Source of the DNA: Oscillospiraceae bacterium
GTDB lineage: Bacteria > Bacillota_A > Clostridia > Oscillospirales > Ruminococcaceae
DNA: 13,891 bases
Assembly (NCBI GenBank): GCA_900766795.1
Contig: CAAFWX010000328.1
Coordinates: 1-13,891 of the forward strand
Direction: 5' to 3'
Position numbers and translations under genes: made by a program. Positions 1 through 6,764 of the stretch are shown in pieces. A model generated the notes under the pieces. The model ran no database searches. It was given only the letters and a program-made list of their open reading frames with translations, and was not told where the DNA came from. Within the stretch, counting starts at the first letter, position 1, and every line of letters starts with the position of its first letter.

Positions 1-436
1 CGAAGTTGCCCTTGTTGTCGAAGAAGATTCCCTTTGCTGCGTCAACGAACTCGAAGCCGAGGTACTTTGCGAGAATAATACCGTTGAGGTACTCTCCGCG
101 GGAAGCGGCGTAATCTCTGCCTGCGCCTGCAACGAAGTTCTTTCCGACCTTTACAAACTCGTCCTCGAGGGAAAGGTCTATGCCGAGGTCGGAGATGATT
201 CCGTTATAGCGCTCCTTGATGGGAGCGAAAGCCTTTGCGAAATCCGCGCCGTTCTGCACCTCGTCATAGCAGTGGTACAGCATATCCGTAACCTTTGTGT
301 CGTCCTTATAGCGCTTTCCGGGCGCGGAGGGAACGACATAGCAGCGCTCCTCGTCTGCGCGGATAATATCCGCAACTTTTTTAAACTGCTTTGCGTCGGC
401 AAGAGAGCTTCCGCCGAATTTTACTACCTTGCTCAT
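1..436 (-). CDS. lysC: Aspartate kinase, N-terminal part (runs off the left edge)
   Basis: This enzyme phosphorylates L-aspartate, the first step towards lysine, threonine, methionine and diaminopimelate. Only the first ~145 codons lie in the window; the rest is beyond base 1. The protein opens MSKVVKFGGSSLADAKQ, the KFGGSS nucleotide-binding motif of the amino-acid kinase fold. It continues with VVPSAPGK, DDTKVTDMLY and the substrate-loop signature SRGEYLNG followed by LAKYLGFEFVDA, all typical of clostridial monofunctional aspartokinases. The start at 436 is supported by an AAAGGG ribosome site about 8 bases upstream. The C-terminal ACT domains, which carry feedback inhibition, would be off-window, so the isozyme type cannot be told. 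It is separated from the flagellin gene by that gene's terminator and by its own candidate promoter. The symbol is by family; other aspartokinase names are possible. Confidence 0.93.
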   Translation of the reverse strand, partial: MSKVVKFGGSSLADAKQFKKVADIIRADEERCYVVPSAPGKRYKDDTKVTDMLYHCYDEVQNGADFAKAFAPIKERYNGIISDLGIDLSLEDEFVKVGKNFVAGAGRDYAASRGEYLNGIILAKYLGFEFVDAAKGIFFDNKGNF

Positions 437-474
437 GATGTTGACCCTTTCATTTCTTGATTTATATATTTTCG

Positions 475-491
475 GGCAGGGAACACCTGCC
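475..491 (-). other. Short hairpin in the aspartate kinase leader
   Basis: GGCAGG (475-480) and CCTGCC (486-491) form a perfect 6-bp stem with a 5-base loop. It lies between the candidate promoter (511-539) and the start codon. No T-tract follows, so it is not an obvious terminator. The leader of ~70 bases is too short for a lysine riboswitch. Function unknown. Confidence 0.4.
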
Positions 492-510
492 ATATTGACA
501 TATATATTTA

Positions 511-539
511 ATTTTATCACAAATCAAGCCGAAATGCAA
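511..539 (-). promoter_or_regulatory. Candidate sigma-A promoter for aspartate kinase
   Basis: Read on the minus strand, TTGCAT (534-539), a 17-base spacer and TAAAAT (511-516) give a reasonable -35/-10 pair about 75 bases upstream of the start codon. It is downstream of the flagellin terminator, as expected for an independent transcript. Two mismatches in the -35 and one in the -10 keep this a candidate. Confidence 0.45.
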
Positions 540-590
540 GTGTTCACGGCAATTTTTTCATTTTGTGCAAACCAAATCCCGAAAACAGGC

Positions 591-622
591 AAAAAACGCC
601 CCCCACATTTCTGCGAGGGGCG
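591..622 (-). terminator. Intrinsic terminator of the flagellin gene
   Basis: On the minus strand CGCCCC (from 617-622) pairs with GGGGCG (from 597-602) and is followed at once by six T residues (591-596 on the complement). It begins about 60 bases past the flagellin stop codon and separates flagellin from the aspartate kinase promoter. Confidence 0.8.
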
Positions 623-684
623 AAAACGTTAAGTTTTAGAAGCCTTATGCCGCATTCATGCAGCCGTCAGATAATCCGAAAGGA

Positions 685-2415
685 TTAGCCGAGGAGCTGG
701 AGGATGGACTGGGGCTGCTGATTTGCCTGAGCCAGCATGGACTGAGCAGCCTGCTGGAGAATGTTGAACTTGGTGTAGTTCATCATCTCAGAAGCCATAT
801 CAGTGTCGCGGATAGCGGACTCAGCCTCGGTCAGGTTGGTAGAAGTAGTGGTCAGGTTCTCAATCTTGTGCTCGAGACGGTTCTGGGTAGCACCGAATGT
901 TGCACGAACCATGGAAACCTTGTTGATAGCGTTGTCAATCTTGTCGATTGCAGAGTTAGCATCTTCCTGAGTAGAAAGGGACAGATTCTTAGTGCCCAGA
1001 CCATCTTCTCTGGAGGAGATGTTCATGTTAGCCTTAAGCTCGCCCATACCATCAGTGGAGTAGCTGAATGTGAAGTCAACGGAATCCTTGGTTCTAGCGC
1101 CTGTCTGAAGTACCAGGTGATCTGTGTAGGTCAGAGGAGCAGTTGCAGAGCCGTTGGAATCAGCCTGAGAAACCTTGCTCTCCGGCTCAACAAGTTCAAC
1201 ACCCTTGCTTGCTGCGGGCTTGTAGGAAGCGGTTGTAGTCAGAAAATCAGTTGTTACAGTACCTGCAACGGTTTCTGCCTTACCACCAGATATAGTTGCT
1301 GCAGTCAGTGTAGCGAGCTTGGTAATTGCACCAGAAGCGTCCTTATAGCTGATAACACCATCGCCTGCACCAAGGACAAGCTTGCTGCCATCCTTGTAGG
1401 TGTACAAATCGCCACCAGCAGTAAAGTCAACACCGTTAACCATAGTACCGCCAATTGCCGCACCAGTACCACCGGATACAGTAGTTTCAACAGAAAGGTT
1501 GTTAAGCTTATTTGTTGCATCAGCGAGTCTGTCGCTTGTAATCTGAGCATCAGTTACGTTAATAGCAAGGGAAGGACCCTTAAAGGTAGCGCCGCCTGCA
1601 ACGAATGTGCCGTTGTCGGTGTTTGAACCAATGGTATCAGAAGTCTGACCAACAGCTGCCTGTTCCTTTGTGAAGTTAATTACGATTGTATCGCCAGTTA
1701 CGATCTTGGAAGTGTCAACAGAGATAACTGCACCTGCATAAGTGAAACCACCGGTCTTGTCAGTGTTATTAGAAATTGTGTCGAGAGCGGTCTCATTAGC
1801 TGCCCATGTTACTGTTCCATCATCTTTCTTGGTTGCTGTGAAAGTAACAGTCTCATCGCCCTTAGTGTTTACGTAAGCATCAGTTGCGATACCATTTACA
1901 TAGCCGCCTGCTGTGCCTACCTGCTGTGCCTGGCGAGTAGAGTTTACATAGTCGAACTTGCCGTCAACAGCCTTTGTGCCGTCAGCCATCTGGCCGCCGT
2001 TGAGCATTACAGTACCGTTGAAGTCGGTATCTGCAATCTGGTCGAGCTCATCGTTGAGCTGGTTGAACTCGAGCTGGATAGCGTCGCGGTCAACTTCGTT
2101 CTGGTATGTACCGTTAGCAGACTCGGTAGCGAGCTCCTTCATTCTCTGAAGAATAGCGTGAGACTCCTGAGCAGCGCCCTCGTAGGTCTGGATCATGGAG
2201 ATACCATCCTGAGAGTTGCGGATTGCCTGGTTCAGACCCTTGATCTGGGATCTCATCTTCTCAGAGATTGCAAGACCTGCTGCATCGTCGCCTGCGCGGT
2301 TGATTCTGTAGCCGGAAGAAAGCTTCTCAGAAGACTTCTTAAGACCTGCTACGTTTGCGTTCAGCTTGTTGTAAGAGCTAAGCGCGTTTAAGTTGTGCTG
2401 TACTACCATTCCCAT
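685..2415 (-). CDS. fliC: Flagellin (flagellar filament protein), 576 aa
   Basis: This is the structural subunit exported through the flagellar type III apparatus and polymerised into the filament. The N-terminal D0/D1 region (about residues 1-140) is classical: MGMVVQHNLNALSSYNKL, then SSEKLSSGYRINRAGDDAAGLAISEKMRSQI (split here only by reading) and LQRMKELATESANGTYQ. The C-terminal D1/D0 region (about 477-576) has ATFGATQNRLEH, ESAIRDTDMASEMMNYTK and ends QSILQLLG. The middle (~150-470) is Thr/Ser/Gly/Ala/Asp-rich, matches no domain I recognise and is probably the surface-exposed, possibly glycosylated part. I chose the start at 2415 because AAGGAGG (2424-2430) lies 8 bases upstream; the reading frame stays open further upstream only through the leader. 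Flanked by its own SigD promoter and terminator, so probably monocistronic. No other flagellar gene is in the window. The hag symbol would be equally valid. Confidence 0.97.
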   Translation of the reverse strand: MGMVVQHNLNALSSYNKLNANVAGLKKSSEKLSSGYRINRAGDDAAGLAISEKMRSQIKGLNQAIRNSQDGISMIQTYEGAAQESHAILQRMKELATESANGTYQNEVDRDAIQLEFNQLNDELDQIADTDFNGTVMLNGGQMADGTKAVDGKFDYVNSTRQAQQVGTAGGYVNGIATDAYVNTKGDETVTFTATKKDDGTVTWAANETALDTISNNTDKTGGFTYAGAVISVDTSKIVTGDTIVINFTKEQAAVGQTSDTIGSNTDNGTFVAGGATFKGPSLAINVTDAQITSDRLADATNKLNNLSVETTVSGGTGAAIGGTMVNGVDFTAGGDLYTYKDGSKLVLGAGDGVISYKDASGAITKLATLTAATISGGKAETVAGTVTTDFLTTTASYKPAASKGVELVEPESKVSQADSNGSATAPLTYTDHLVLQTGARTKDSVDFTFSYSTDGMGELKANMNISSREDGLGTKNLSLSTQEDANSAIDKIDNAINKVSMVRATFGATQNRLEHKIENLTTTSTNLTEAESAIRDTDMASEMMNYTKFNILQQAAQSMLAQANQQPQSILQLLG

Positions 2416-2437
2416 AATAATTTCCTCCTTGATTTCC

Positions 2438-2468
2438 GCCCCGTTTTCAGGAATCATTCCTTTGGGGC
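2438..2468 (-). promoter_or_regulatory. Stem-loop next to the flagellin ribosome site
   Basis: In the flagellin leader RNA, GCCCC (from 2464-2468) pairs with GGGGC (from 2438-2442). An inner stem AGGAA-UGA-UUCCU (2449-2461) sits inside it. The outer stem ends 7 bases before the AAGGAGG site. GGA triplets lie in the hairpin and in the ribosome site. In Bacillus the flagellin leader is a CsrA target through such GGA elements; calling this a CsrA site is inference only. Confidence 0.5.
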
Positions 2469-2533
2469 ACATTGGTTAAAGTAATAGTTTTTTTCCCTAG
2501 TCCCATTATGTACACTCAGGTGTTCGGGAATTT

Positions 2534-2547
2534 TAGCTTTTCAGCTA
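2534..2547 (-). other. 5'-end stem-loop of the flagellin transcript
   Basis: TAGCT-GAAA-AGCTA on the minus strand is a perfect 5-bp stem closed by a GNRA-type tetraloop. It falls about 5-10 bases from the start site predicted from the SigD promoter. A second small inverted repeat ACAC-CTGA-GTGT (2511-2522) follows. Such 5'-terminal stem-loops can stabilise abundant mRNAs; here that is inference. Confidence 0.45.
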
Positions 2548-2558
2548 TCACGTTTATT

Positions 2559-2586
2559 ATATCGGCGTGAAAAAAAATAACTTTAG
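2559..2586 (-). promoter_or_regulatory. Sigma-28 (SigD/FliA) flagellin promoter
   Basis: On the minus strand the sequence reads CTAAA (from 2582-2586), a 16-base spacer, then CCGATAT (from 2559-2565). This matches the Bacillus SigD consensus (TAAA ... CCGATAT) without a mismatch. The predicted start is near 2551-2553, giving a leader of about 137 bases. It implies flagellin is a late gene that needs the flagellar sigma factor, which is encoded outside this window. Confidence 0.9.
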
Positions 2587-2644
2587 CTTTTTTGAGAAAT
2601 TTTTTTATTTTTTCTGAGAAATTTTGTATAGATTTTATCAACAT

Positions 2645-2680
2645 ATAAAAAGCCGCTTCCGAATTGCTCCGAAAGCGGCT
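2645..2680 (-). terminator. Intrinsic terminator of the metal-efflux operon
   Basis: AGCCGCTT (from 2673-2680 on the complement) pairs with AAGCGGCT (from 2651-2658), with further C-G pairing inside. The sequence TTTTATAT follows on the minus strand. It lies about 20 bases past the ATPase stop codon and upstream of the flagellin promoter. Confidence 0.8.
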
Positions 2681-2701
2681 CCTCCCGCATGTTTTTCTGC
2701 G

Positions 2702-4606
2702 TTATTTTGCTTTCATGGCTCTCATGGCATTGAGAATCGCCAGCACCGCAACGCCGACGTCCGCCATAACCGCCAGCCACATGCTGTCAAACCCGAGCGC
2801 CGCAATCACCAGCACCGCGATTTTTACCGTCAGCGCAAAGACAATGTTCTGCATTACGATTGTGTGGGTCTTTCTCGCAATTCCCACCGCCAGAGAGAGG
2901 CTGTCGAGATTATCGTTCATCAGCACAATATCTGCGGCTTCAATTGCCGCGTCGCTTCCAAGACCGCCCATTGCAATGCCGACATCGGCTCTTGCAAGCG
3001 AGGGTGCGTCGTTGATTCCGTCGCCGACATAGACAAGCGAGGATTTTTCGGACTTTGCCGCGCAAAGCTCCTCCACCTTGCATACCTTTGCGTCGGGAAG
3101 CAGCTCGGTGTGCACCTCGTCAATTCCGACCTGCGCCGCAACAGCTTCTCCTGCCGCCTTTCTGTCGCCCGTCAGCATTACAGTCCTGGACGCGCCCAGC
3201 TTTTTGAGCTCGGCAAGCGCAGACTTCGCGCCCGCTTTTATTTCGTCCGTGATGATGACGCAGCCCGCGTATTTTCCGTCAACCGCGCAGTGTACCACCG
3301 TGCCGACGCTCTCGGGATTTCTGAACGCAACGCCAAGCTTCTCCATCAGCCGCGCATTGCCTGCGGCAACTGTCTTTCCCGCGCATTGCGCAACAATTCC
3401 AAAGCCCGCAATTTCCTCGGCATTTTCCGCAGCGGGGATACTTCCGCGCCGCCCAGCCGCCGACACAATCGACAGCGCAATCGGGTGGTTTGAGAAACGC
3501 TCCGCCGCCGCGCAACAGGAAAGAAGCTCGTCCTGCGTCATGCCGTTTTCGGGGAGAACCTCAGAAACCGAGAAGCTTCCCCTTGTGAGAGTTCCCGTTT
3601 TGTCGAAAACAAAGATGTCCGCTTTTGCCAGCGCTTCGAGGAAGTTTGCGCCTTTCACCATAATTCCGCAGCGCGACGCGCCGCCTATTCCTCCGAAGTA
3701 GGAGAGAGGAACGCTGATTACCAACGCACACGGGCAGGAAACCACAAGAAACGTCAGCGCCCTGTGAATCCAGTCAAGCCACAGCTCGCCTCCTGCAAGC
3801 GCGCCGCCCGCAAGGCTTATCACCGCAGGGGGAATTAATCCCACCGCAAGCGCGGCAAACACAACGATTGGGGTATATACACGCGCAAATTTCGTAATGA
3901 AGCTTTCGGTCTTTGCCTTGTTTTCGGTGGAATTTTCCACAAGCTCCAGAATCTTGGCGACGGTCGAGTCCTCATATGGCTTGCTTACTTTTATTTTAAT
4001 CACGCCGTTTGTGTTGATACAGCCGCTGATAACCTCGTCACCGACCGTCACCTCGCGAAGCGCGCTTTCTCCGGTAAGCGCGGATGTGTTCAGCCCGCAC
4101 GAGCCGAATACCACCTCTCCGTCAAGCGGCACGCGCTCTCCGGGCTTTACCACAATGATATCTCCGACAGCGACCTCGCCCGGCTCAACCTCGATTATCT
4201 CACCATTACGCTCAATATTTGCAAACTCGGGGTTAATGTCCATCATGTCAGAGATGGACTTTCTTGATTTTCCCACCGCATAGCTCTGAAACAGCTCGCC
4301 GACCTGATACAGAAGCATAACGGCTACGCCCTCGTGAAATTCTCCCATTGCCATTGCGCCGAGGGAAGCCACCGACATCAGAAAATTTTCGTCAAAAATC
4401 TGTCCGTTGGCAATATTTCGGCAGGATTTCCACAGAATATCCCAGCCGACGATAATATACGCGGCACAGAACACCACCGCAGGCAGAATTATCCGGAGCA
4501 AACCCTTGTCTGCCCCCGAAAAGGTAAGCTCTGTCAGAATGCCCGCGACAAGAACAACCGCCGACGCGATTATCCTGTAAAGCATTTTTTTCTGCTTTTT
4601 GCTCAT
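2702..4606 (-). CDS. cadA: Heavy-metal P1B-type ATPase, Zn/Cd/Pb exporter class, 634 aa
   Basis: A membrane pump that uses ATP to expel soft divalent cations. Motifs in order: TGES actuator loop (178-181), the membrane metal site CPC (291-293), DKTGT with phosphorylated Asp335, the HP dipeptide of the nucleotide domain (374-375) and GDGINDAP (528-535). Near the C terminus, N587-x7-K595-x20-D616-V-G618 matches the P1B-2 signature and points to Zn(II)/Cd(II)/Pb(II) rather than copper. The protein starts directly at the first membrane region; the usual N-terminal HMA metal-binding domain is missing and is instead a separate gene just upstream. I chose the start at 4606, with GGAAGGA about 8 bases upstream. 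A start at 4645 would overlap the HMA gene and adds a non-homologous leader. Last gene of the operon, 17 bases after the HMA stop. zntA is an equivalent name; the exact substrate is inferred. Confidence 0.94.
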   Translation of the reverse strand: MSKKQKKMLYRIIASAVVLVAGILTELTFSGADKGLLRIILPAVVFCAAYIIVGWDILWKSCRNIANGQIFDENFLMSVASLGAMAMGEFHEGVAVMLLYQVGELFQSYAVGKSRKSISDMMDINPEFANIERNGEIIEVEPGEVAVGDIIVVKPGERVPLDGEVVFGSCGLNTSALTGESALREVTVGDEVISGCINTNGVIKIKVSKPYEDSTVAKILELVENSTENKAKTESFITKFARVYTPIVVFAALAVGLIPPAVISLAGGALAGGELWLDWIHRALTFLVVSCPCALVISVPLSYFGGIGGASRCGIMVKGANFLEALAKADIFVFDKTGTLTRGSFSVSEVLPENGMTQDELLSCCAAAERFSNHPIALSIVSAAGRRGSIPAAENAEEIAGFGIVAQCAGKTVAAGNARLMEKLGVAFRNPESVGTVVHCAVDGKYAGCVIITDEIKAGAKSALAELKKLGASRTVMLTGDRKAAGEAVAAQVGIDEVHTELLPDAKVCKVEELCAAKSEKSSLVYVGDGINDAPSLARADVGIAMGGLGSDAAIEAADIVLMNDNLDSLSLAVGIARKTHTIVMQNIVFALTVKIAVLVIAALGFDSMWLAVMADVGVAVLAILNAMRAMKAK

Positions 4607-4623
4607 GACCTTGTTCCTTCCGT

Positions 4624-4845
4624 TTACTTTATGACAATCTCGCAATCCGGCTCAATCTTTTTGCATTCCGCAGCAGCCTTCTTCACAATGTCATCGAATT
4701 TTTCGTCCTCCGCCTCAATCGTCAGCTTCTGGCTCATAAAGGAAACAGACGCATTTATAACTCCGTCGATTTTCTTGATGGCGGTTTCCATCTTTGCGGC
4801 GCAGTGTGCGCAGTCAAGGTCGATAAGCTTGAATGTCTTTTTCAT
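4624..4845 (-). CDS. Free-standing HMA metal-binding protein, 73 aa
   Basis: A small cytosolic heavy-metal-associated domain of ferredoxin-like fold. The signature is LDCAHCAAKMETAIKKIDGV (residues 9-28), with the metal-binding CxxC as C12-A-H-C15. The rest of the protein is a single beta-alpha-beta-beta-alpha-beta unit of standard HMA length. It lies immediately upstream of an ATPase that lacks this domain, so it probably supplies metal to the pump or regulates it, as the fused N-terminal domain does in ZntA/CadA. It could act on Zn/Cd, or on Cu as CopZ does; the leading Asp before Cys and the neighbouring P1B-2 ATPase favour Zn/Cd. The start at 4845 has AAAGGA about 9 bases upstream. Confidence 0.9.
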   Translation of the reverse strand: MKKTFKLIDLDCAHCAAKMETAIKKIDGVINASVSFMSQKLTIEAEDEKFDDIVKKAAAECKKIEPDCEIVIK

Positions 4846-4865
4846 GATAAATTTTCCTTTCGTAA

Positions 4866-5489
4866 CTATACTTTATATATAACAGCAAAGCAGCAGGGAA
4901 GCATTCCTCTGATGAGCTTTGTTTTGACCTCGCCTATTCCGCAGCCTTTCAGCATTTCCTTGTAGGAGGACGGCGTGTAATCACAGGAGGGATTGAATCC
5001 CAGAAGCTTGTAAAGCTTTATGCCTGCGTTCTTGATAAGCTCATGTTTTTGGCTGCCGAATTTTCCGAGAACAAACGTAGGAAGCAGCAGCTTTCCGCCC
5101 TTTTTTGTCACGCGGTAAAGCTCCCTGACGGCTTTCTCGGGATTTAATATAAGGTGAAGCACATTCCCCGCAATCACCGCGTCAAAGGTTTCGTCCTCCT
5201 CGGGAAGACTGAAAATGTTGTGCTTGTCAAAAGTTACATTGTCCAGACCCTGCCTGTATACGTTTCTTTTCGCCTTTGCAAGCATCTTTTCGGACATGTC
5301 CGTACACAGAACGCTCTCCGCCTTTTTCGCTGCCGCAATGGTAAGCATTCCCGTTCCCGCCGCGCAGTCAAGAACCTTCGCTCCGTCAGGAATAAGCCGA
5401 GTTACCATATCCGTCATTTCGCTGATGACCTTGCCGTTCACGGACTGCGCCGCGTCATATACGCCCGCAACCTTGTCCCAGAAATTCAT
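4866..5489 (-). CDS. Class I SAM-dependent methyltransferase, substrate unknown, 207 aa
   Basis: A soluble Rossmann-fold methyltransferase. Motif I is VLDCAAGTG (39-47), the acidic residue at the end of strand 2 is D64 in LCTDMSEKML, and motif IV/post-I is FDAVIAGNVLHLI (102-114) followed by RVTKKGGKLLLPTF. It resembles the UbiE/Methyltransf_11-25 group. Six cysteines are visible (C42, C62, C169, C183, C199, C200), including an adjacent pair near the C terminus in LPCC. I do not recognise the full cysteine arrangement of arsenite methyltransferase ArsM, so that function is not claimed. It sits 12 bases after the repressor gene with a strong GGGAGG ribosome site, so it is co-transcribed with the metal-efflux genes. 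Its role in metal stress is unknown: modification of a metal(loid), a thiol, a lipid or a quinone are all open. Confidence 0.85.
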   Translation of the reverse strand: MNFWDKVAGVYDAAQSVNGKVISEMTDMVTRLIPDGAKVLDCAAGTGMLTIAAAKKAESVLCTDMSEKMLAKAKRNVYRQGLDNVTFDKHNIFSLPEEDETFDAVIAGNVLHLILNPEKAVRELYRVTKKGGKLLLPTFVLGKFGSQKHELIKNAGIKLYKLLGFNPSCDYTPSSYKEMLKGCGIGEVKTKLIRGMLPCCFAVIYKV

Positions 5490-5501
5490 AAGATTGCCTC
5501 C

Positions 5502-5858
5502 CTATTCATTAATATGTTCCAAGCCCTGCTGAAGAATAGTCATCACATGGCTGTCGGCAATGGAATAGAACACTGTTTTTCCCTCGCGACGATACGACAC
5601 CAGTTCAGCGCTTTTCAGAATCTTAAGCTGGTGCGACACCGCAGAGGGCGTCATGCCTACGGCGGTGGAAATGTCGCACACACAAAGCTCGCCGCCGCTC
5701 AGCGCGCTCAGAATCTTTATTCTTGTGCTGTCGCCGAAAACCTTGAAAAGCTCGGACAGGTCAATAAGAATGTCTTCGTCAGGCATCTCCCGACAGATTT
5801 TCTCAATCGCGTCGGGGTGTGCATGAATATATTCGCAGTGGGGTGCGTCGTTTACCAT
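5502..5858 (-). CDS. ArsR/SmtB-family metal-sensing repressor (CadC-like), 118 aa
   Basis: A dimeric winged-helix repressor that leaves DNA on binding metal. The recognition-helix region is TAVGMTPSAVSHQLKILKSAELV (read in two parts, ~66-87). Two metal sites can be recognised. The alpha-3 box ELCVCD has C59 and C61; together with C8/H12/H14 near the N terminus it recalls the alpha-3N site of CadC. The alpha-5 site D102-x-H104-x10-H115-x2-E118 matches the Zn-sensing arrangement of SmtB/CzrA, with E118 as the last residue. The start at 5858 is preferred over 5870, because GGAGG lies five bases before it and overlaps the upstream ATG. First gene of the operon. It probably represses its own promoter through the inverted repeat at 5881-5918. 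cadC, smtB and czrA are all plausible names; the inducer is inferred as Zn/Cd/Pb. Confidence 0.92.
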   Translation of the reverse strand: MVNDAPHCEYIHAHPDAIEKICREMPDEDILIDLSELFKVFGDSTRIKILSALSGGELCVCDISTAVGMTPSAVSHQLKILKSAELVSYRREGKTVFYSIADSHVMTILQQGLEHINE

Positions 5859-5880
5859 GTTGACCTCCATGATATAGTAT

Positions 5881-5918
5881 CAATCAAACATTTGAACATT
5901 TATTCAAATGTTTGATTG
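5881..5918 (-). promoter_or_regulatory. Operator: perfect 16-bp inverted repeat for the ArsR repressor
   Basis: CAATCAAACATTTGAA (5881-5896) and its exact complement TTCAAATGTTTGATTG (5903-5918) are separated by six bases. The core TTTGAA-N6-TTCAAA resembles ArsR/SmtB operators. It begins right next to the -10 element and covers the expected start site, so bound repressor would block transcription. Confidence 0.85.
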
Positions 5919-5919
5919 T

Positions 5920-5948
5920 ATTATACACCCAATGCAGCATTTTGTCAA
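5920..5948 (-). promoter_or_regulatory. Consensus sigma-A promoter of the metal-efflux operon
   Basis: On the minus strand TTGACA (from 5943-5948), exactly 17 bases, then TATAAT (from 5920-5925). Both hexamers and the spacing match the consensus perfectly. A promoter this strong must be tightly repressed at rest, which fits the adjacent operator. Confidence 0.92.
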
Positions 5949-6094
5949 GATATTCTTTTGCAGTACAAGAAAATTTTTTGTTTTCCACTTTTTTGCTTCA
6001 GCGTGTGATAAATCGGACTTTTCATTTTAACAATAAACAGCGATATGTTGACAACAAAGTTTTCAATAGCTTTTAAACAGGTATTCAACCCGCG

Positions 6095-6103
6095 TTATCC
6101 GCA
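6095..6103 (+). promoter_or_regulatory. Near-classical DnaA box
   Basis: TTATCCGCA differs from the classical box TTATCCACA at one base. It is the closest match to the classical sequence that I see in the left origin block. Confidence 0.55.
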
Positions 6104-6160
6104 GTTTAAACACTTTTCACCTTGGCTTAACAATCCACAATTTTAACACATTCAACATAG

Positions 6161-6169
6161 TTTTCAACA
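6161..6169 (+). promoter_or_regulatory. Putative variant DnaA box (exact TTTTCAACA)
   Basis: Exact copy of the origin-specific 9-mer TTTTCAACA. It differs from TTATCCACA at positions 3 and 6. It is close to the near-classical sites at 6095 and 6131. Confidence 0.5.
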
Positions 6170-6435
6170 AAAGATAGTTTATAATCTCGGACTTTTCCAT
6201 TGATTTTGACTGTGAAAACCCGTTAAAAACTCTTTGTGGGAAAGTTTTCAACTTTTTTGTGAGCCTCAAATCCCGTTGATCTTCATTTTTCCCTTTATTC
6301 CGACGAAAAAACTTAATTTACAAAATGTATAATTATTTTAATCAACAGCTTTTTCACAATGGTTTCAACAGCCATTCCAAATAATCTGTTATTTTTCTGT
6401 CAAACCGTGTTTGATAACAAACGCAATTTTTAACG

Positions 6436-6456
6436 GTTTCAACAAAGTTTTCAACA
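6436..6456 (+). promoter_or_regulatory. Tandem pair of putative variant DnaA boxes
   Basis: GTTTCAACA (6436-6444) and TTTTCAACA (6448-6456) lie in the same orientation with start points 12 bases apart. Closely spaced same-strand boxes are typical of sites where DnaA assembles cooperatively. Another GTTTCAACA lies at 6362-6370. Confidence 0.5.
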
Positions 6457-6717
6457 ATTGTATTGAAGCTTTTAACCAATATACTCTTTGTTTTTACTCA
6501 TTCAATGCTTTTTGGTTGAAAGTTCTGTTAAACCTTGTTAAAATTAATATTTCTACAAATAAAGATTGTTAAATACTAGCTCATTCAGCGGAATCGGAAT
6601 AAGAATATTCATTGAAAATATCCGATTTGTAGATTTCAGAACTATAAATATTGCCTTTAAACGTAAACAAAGCTGACCGGTGTTTTCACTGACATTAAAA
6701 GGGTTTTCACAGGTGTT

Positions 6718-6726
6718 TGTTGAAAA
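6718..6726 (-). promoter_or_regulatory. Putative variant DnaA box (exact, minus strand)
   Basis: TGTTGAAAA, the complement of TTTTCAACA. It lies about 40 bases upstream of the candidate dnaA promoter, so it could also serve in autoregulation of dnaA. Confidence 0.5.
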
Positions 6727-6764
6727 TTCACTAAATAGCCGCGTTATTTTAGCGTCTTTTCTGC

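Noticed and set aside
437..540. Lysine riboswitch upstream of aspartate kinase
   Set aside because: The leader is only about 70 bases, with a single small hairpin; the known lysine riboswitch needs about 170 bases and several helices.
658..1626. A 322-codon open frame on the plus strand
   Set aside because: It is antisense to the flagellin gene, which has clear family motifs, a promoter, a ribosome site and a terminator. The antisense product is Ser/Cys-rich and resembles no family.
2416..2472. Longer flagellin start at 2472
   Set aside because: The extra 19 residues (MCPKGMIPENG...) are not flagellin-like and lie in the structured leader. The AAGGAGG site directs the start at 2415.
4607..4645. 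Longer ATPase start at 4645
   Set aside because: It would overlap the end of the HMA gene and add residues unlike the family. The start at 4606 has a good ribosome site.
4866..5489. Calling the methyltransferase ArsM (arsenite methyltransferase)
   Set aside because: I cannot recognise the ArsM cysteine pattern and domain layout, and at 207 aa it is shorter than typical ArsM. Presence in a metal operon alone is not enough.
6161..6456. The repeated TTTTCAACA sites as a CRISPR array
   Set aside because: The repeats are only 9 bases, irregularly spaced and on both strands, with no cas genes; protein-binding sites explain them better.
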